From Rhodospirillales bacterium (GTDB taxonomy: Bacteria; Pseudomonadota; Alphaproteobacteria; Rhodospirillales; Casp-alpha2): a stretch of 64,000 bases of DNA. The DNA lies in assembly GCA_017640505.1 (NCBI GenBank), contig JAEPQO010000004.1, positions 248,001-312,000 on the forward strand, given 5' to 3'. Under the pieces are notes generated by a model, which saw only the letters and a program-made list of their open reading frames with translations, searched no databases and was not told where the DNA came from. The position numbers and the translations under genes were made by a program. The stretch's first letter is position 1. Every line of letters starts with the position of its first letter. Positions 62,103-64,000 of the stretch are shown here, in pieces.

Positions 62103-63014
62103 TCAACCCTGGGATTTCCGGAACGCGGCGGAGCGGAACGCGACACCGAGGGCTTCCTCGTACACCTTGAGCATCGCGCTTTTCGGTTCGTCGCCGTATC
62201 CCGCCTCGATGGCCGCCTTGTAGCTGCCGATCATGGCGTCAACGACCGGCAACGCCGCACCGGTCTCTTCCGCCATGCGTTCGACGTTGACGATATCCTT
62301 GTAGGCGGCGCTGAGGGTAAAGTCGGTATCGAACTTGGCTTCGAGCATGCGCGGCACGAAGTACTCCGACGCGAAGCTGCGCGACGATCCGCTCATGACG
62401 ATCTGGGCGACCTGTTCCGGGTCGAGGCCGACGGCGACCGTCAGCGGCAACACCTCGGCAAGCGCCGCGATGTTCACGTTATAGATGATGTTGTTGAGCG
62501 CCTTCATCGCCTGACCGGTGCCGATGGGGCCGCAGTGGATGATCGATGTGCCCACCTGCTCCAGGTAAGGTTTTGCCATCTCGAACGCCGCGTCCGAACC
62601 GCCGAACATGACCGTCAGCGTGCCGTCCTTGGCACGGAACGGCATGCCCGAAATCGGGCAGTCCCAGTAGTCGACGCCGAGCTCTGTCGTCTCACTGGCA
62701 ATCGCCAGCGCGTCGGTGCGGTCGAGCGTCGTGGTGTCGACAATGGTCAGACCCGTCGGCTTCGCCTCGGCGATGCCGCCGTCGCCGAAAATCGCCGAGC
62801 GCACCTCGGGCGCGTAGGGAAGACACATGAAAATCAGTTCGCAGTTCTGCGCCATCTCTGCGGGTGACACGCATGCCGTCGCCCCGGCCTCGACCAGCGG
62901 CCGCATCGCACCCTCGTGTGCGTCGAAAACGCGGAGCGACCCGGTCTTGGAAAGGATGTTATTCGCCATGCCCGCACCCATGCGGCCAAGGCCGATAAAA
63001 CCGACATTTGTCAC
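62103..63014 (-). CDS. 3-hydroxyisobutyrate dehydrogenase-like NAD(P)-dependent reductase
   Basis: A 303-residue beta-hydroxyacid dehydrogenase. The NAD loop is NVGFIGLGRMGAGMANNIL; substrate-binding motif DCPISGMPFRAKDGTLTVM and catalytic Lys in GQAMKALNNIIYN follow. Family members reduce 2-methyl-3-oxo acids, tartronate semialdehyde or related compounds. It is well preserved, but the exact substrate is not decided by the sequence. Confidence 0.9.
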   Translation of the reverse strand: MTNVGFIGLGRMGAGMANNILSKTGSLRVFDAHEGAMRPLVEAGATACVSPAEMAQNCELIFMCLPYAPEVRSAIFGDGGIAEAKPTGLTIVDTTTLDRTDALAIASETTELGVDYWDCPISGMPFRAKDGTLTVMFGGSDAAFEMAKPYLEQVGTSIIHCGPIGTGQAMKALNNIIYNVNIAALAEVLPLTVAVGLDPEQVAQIVMSGSSRSFASEYFVPRMLEAKFDTDFTLSAAYKDIVNVERMAEETGAALPVVDAMIGSYKAAIEAGYGDEPKSAMLKVYEEALGVAFRSAAFRKSQG

Positions 63015-63096
63015 AGATATCCTCCTGAGGTTTTTTCTTGTTGGCCGACAGTGTAGGCGCGGCCATGCACCGGAACAACGCCGTTGCGCTGTCCGG

Positions 63097-63588
63097 TCAG
63101 CGCTCGTCCCACGTGGCGACCGATATCACGTTATGTACGTCGATACCGTCGTCCGAGAGCGGGAATCTGACGAGCGACTGCTCGAACGGTGCCAGCCGCC
63201 CGAAGTCATTTAGATTGACCATGTCGCGCGAGGCGACCGGTTTCTTCGTTTCCACCACGGCAGCGTACTCGGCTGTCGCCGTCGACCCCCGAAAATCAGG
63301 CTTCGAACCGATCAGCTTGCCGGTCTTGTCGGCACCCTTGCGCGCGGTGTGCTGCGTCCCCCAGAAACGCACGAGGAACCGCAGCGGATCGTGCAGAACG
63401 TCCGTGACGACGATATAGGGCACGATCTTCGGGTCGATCTCCTCAAGATGTATCTCGCGCCACGAAGGCGCAAAGCGATCGCCTCTCAGCGCGTCCCAAT
63501 ACTGATGGAAATGAACAATGCCGGGCGCGGCCACATCCTCAATTGCGACCCGTTGGTTCTGCGAGCGGACAAAAGGCCCTACCGGCAT
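63097..63588 (-). CDS. Stand-alone PAS_5 domain protein (paralogue 8)
   Basis: A 163-residue PAS_5 protein close to paralogue 3: FHQYWDALRGDRFAPSW, LEEIDPKIVPYIVVTDVL, VRFWGTQHTARKGADKTGK and VRFPLSDDGIDVHNVI. Single domain, soluble. Its start is only 11 bases from the DsbA/FrnE-like stop, on the same strand, so it may be transcribed downstream of that gene. Confidence 0.88.
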   Translation of the reverse strand: MPVGPFVRSQNQRVAIEDVAAPGIVHFHQYWDALRGDRFAPSWREIHLEEIDPKIVPYIVVTDVLHDPLRFLVRFWGTQHTARKGADKTGKLIGSKPDFRGSTATAEYAAVVETKKPVASRDMVNLNDFGRLAPFEQSLVRFPLSDDGIDVHNVISVATWDER

Positions 63589-63599
63589 TGAAGTCGCCT

Positions 63600-64000
63600 C
63601 TAGCCCGCAACAGGCGTTTTCGGTTTCGCCCCCATTTCCGTGACGAACGCGGCAAGGGCGTCATAAGGCTGCGCGCCGACCATGCCATGCCCCTCGCTGA
63701 CGAAGGTCGGCACGCCGGTCACGCCATAGGCATGGGACTTCGACCAGTCTTCATCGACCGCGTCCTTGAACGTCCGGTTTTCGATCACGTCGCGCGCAGC
63801 ATCGACATCGAGACCGGCCTTGGCGACGACATCGAGGATGACATCCGGCTCTGCAATGTTGCGCTTATCGACGAAGTACGCTTCGAAAAACAGGTCGTGG
63901 ATCGCGTCGCCGCCGGGCTGGGTCTCGGCCCACTTGCCGACCTCCTGCGCGAGGCGACTGTTGAAGGTATGCGTGCGGTCCGCGAACGGCAGACCCTCGT
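63600..64000 (-). CDS. DsbA-family (FrnE-like) oxidoreductase, truncated by window end
   Basis: The reading frame runs off the right edge, leaving the last ~133 residues. The segment has LPFADRTHTFNSRLAQEVGK, LFFEAYFVDKRNIAEPDVIL, and the cis-Pro loop GVTGVPTFVSEG before GHGMVGAQPYDAL, matching FrnE/DsbA-like thioredoxin-fold proteins (2-hydroxychromene-2-carboxylate isomerase superfamily). The redox Cys motif would lie outside the window. Cytosolic role in thiol-disulfide exchange is likely. Confidence 0.85.
   Translation of the reverse strand, partial: EGLPFADRTHTFNSRLAQEVGKWAETQPGGDAIHDLFFEAYFVDKRNIAEPDVILDVVAKAGLDVDAARDVIENRTFKDAVDEDWSKSHAYGVTGVPTFVSEGHGMVGAQPYDALAAFVTEMGAKPKTPVAG

Overview
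The window looks like chromosomal DNA of a GC-rich alphaproteobacterium, most likely a free-living, possibly marine member of the Rhodospirillales or a related order. This is inferred from codon use, the many stand-alone PAS_5 proteins, the ScfR-type regulator, DUF1127, DUF1194, Maf-type flagellin glycosylation and Fur-like boxes; no rRNA or other definitive marker is present. About 68 genes are recognisable. Most are ordinary metabolic, sensory or envelope genes, with several short foreign or decayed stretches.

Layout. 1-3.7 kb: the end of an allophanate-hydrolase-type amidase, then a two-gene cassette of subtilisin-like protease and metallo-beta-lactamase-fold hydrolase. 3.8-8.4 kb: DUF6644-like and DUF6152 genes, a tRNA with a CAU anticodon, a DUF1194 protein and a Maf flagellin glycosyltransferase with a C-terminal SEC-C motif; a degenerate copy of the tRNA 3' end lies just after Maf. 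8.5-14.7 kb: a PAS_5 protein, a GNAT, a BON-domain protein, serine-glyoxylate aminotransferase with a ketopantoate-reductase-like gene, and a divergent ScfR-type regulator. 14.7-22.7 kb: an iron locus with Fur-like boxes (DUF2325, imelysin, di-heme oxidoreductase, second imelysin, DUF1513, convergent bacterioferritin and its ferredoxin). 22.7-27.3 kb: SMP-30, aldo/keto reductase, DUF6064 and the ABC-F factor EttA.

27.3-29.3 kb is the most unusual part. The 3' end of ettA is followed by four more att-like copies of that end, and three of the intervals carry one small AT-rich gene each, in the style of gene cassettes or stacked integration scars. 29.3-35 kb: a 2-oxoglutarate oxygenase, a 47-residue small protein, cupin and GFA enzymes, small secreted proteins and two PAS_5 proteins. 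35.2-45.3 kb: an HBM chemoreceptor, zinc alcohol dehydrogenase, TauD-type dioxygenase, Gfo/Idh oxidoreductase, a GcvA-like LysR regulator, DUF1127, an EamA transporter overlapping a BaiN-type flavoprotein, and a glycerophosphodiesterase.

45.3-51 kb holds two broken genes (a helical exported protein with an in-frame TAA, and a soluble transhydrogenase with an internal deletion and frameshift), plus two hemerythrins and a DM13 protein. 51-64 kb is a signalling-rich stretch: five more PAS_5 proteins, an EAL phosphodiesterase, an MHYT-PAS-GGDEF cyclase and a PAS histidine kinase, interleaved with an M24 hydrolase, a DehI-like protein, YghU, a cytochrome c, a 3-hydroxyisobutyrate-dehydrogenase-like enzyme and a truncated DsbA/FrnE-like gene. 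Eight PAS_5 paralogues in 64 kb is the dominant signalling theme.
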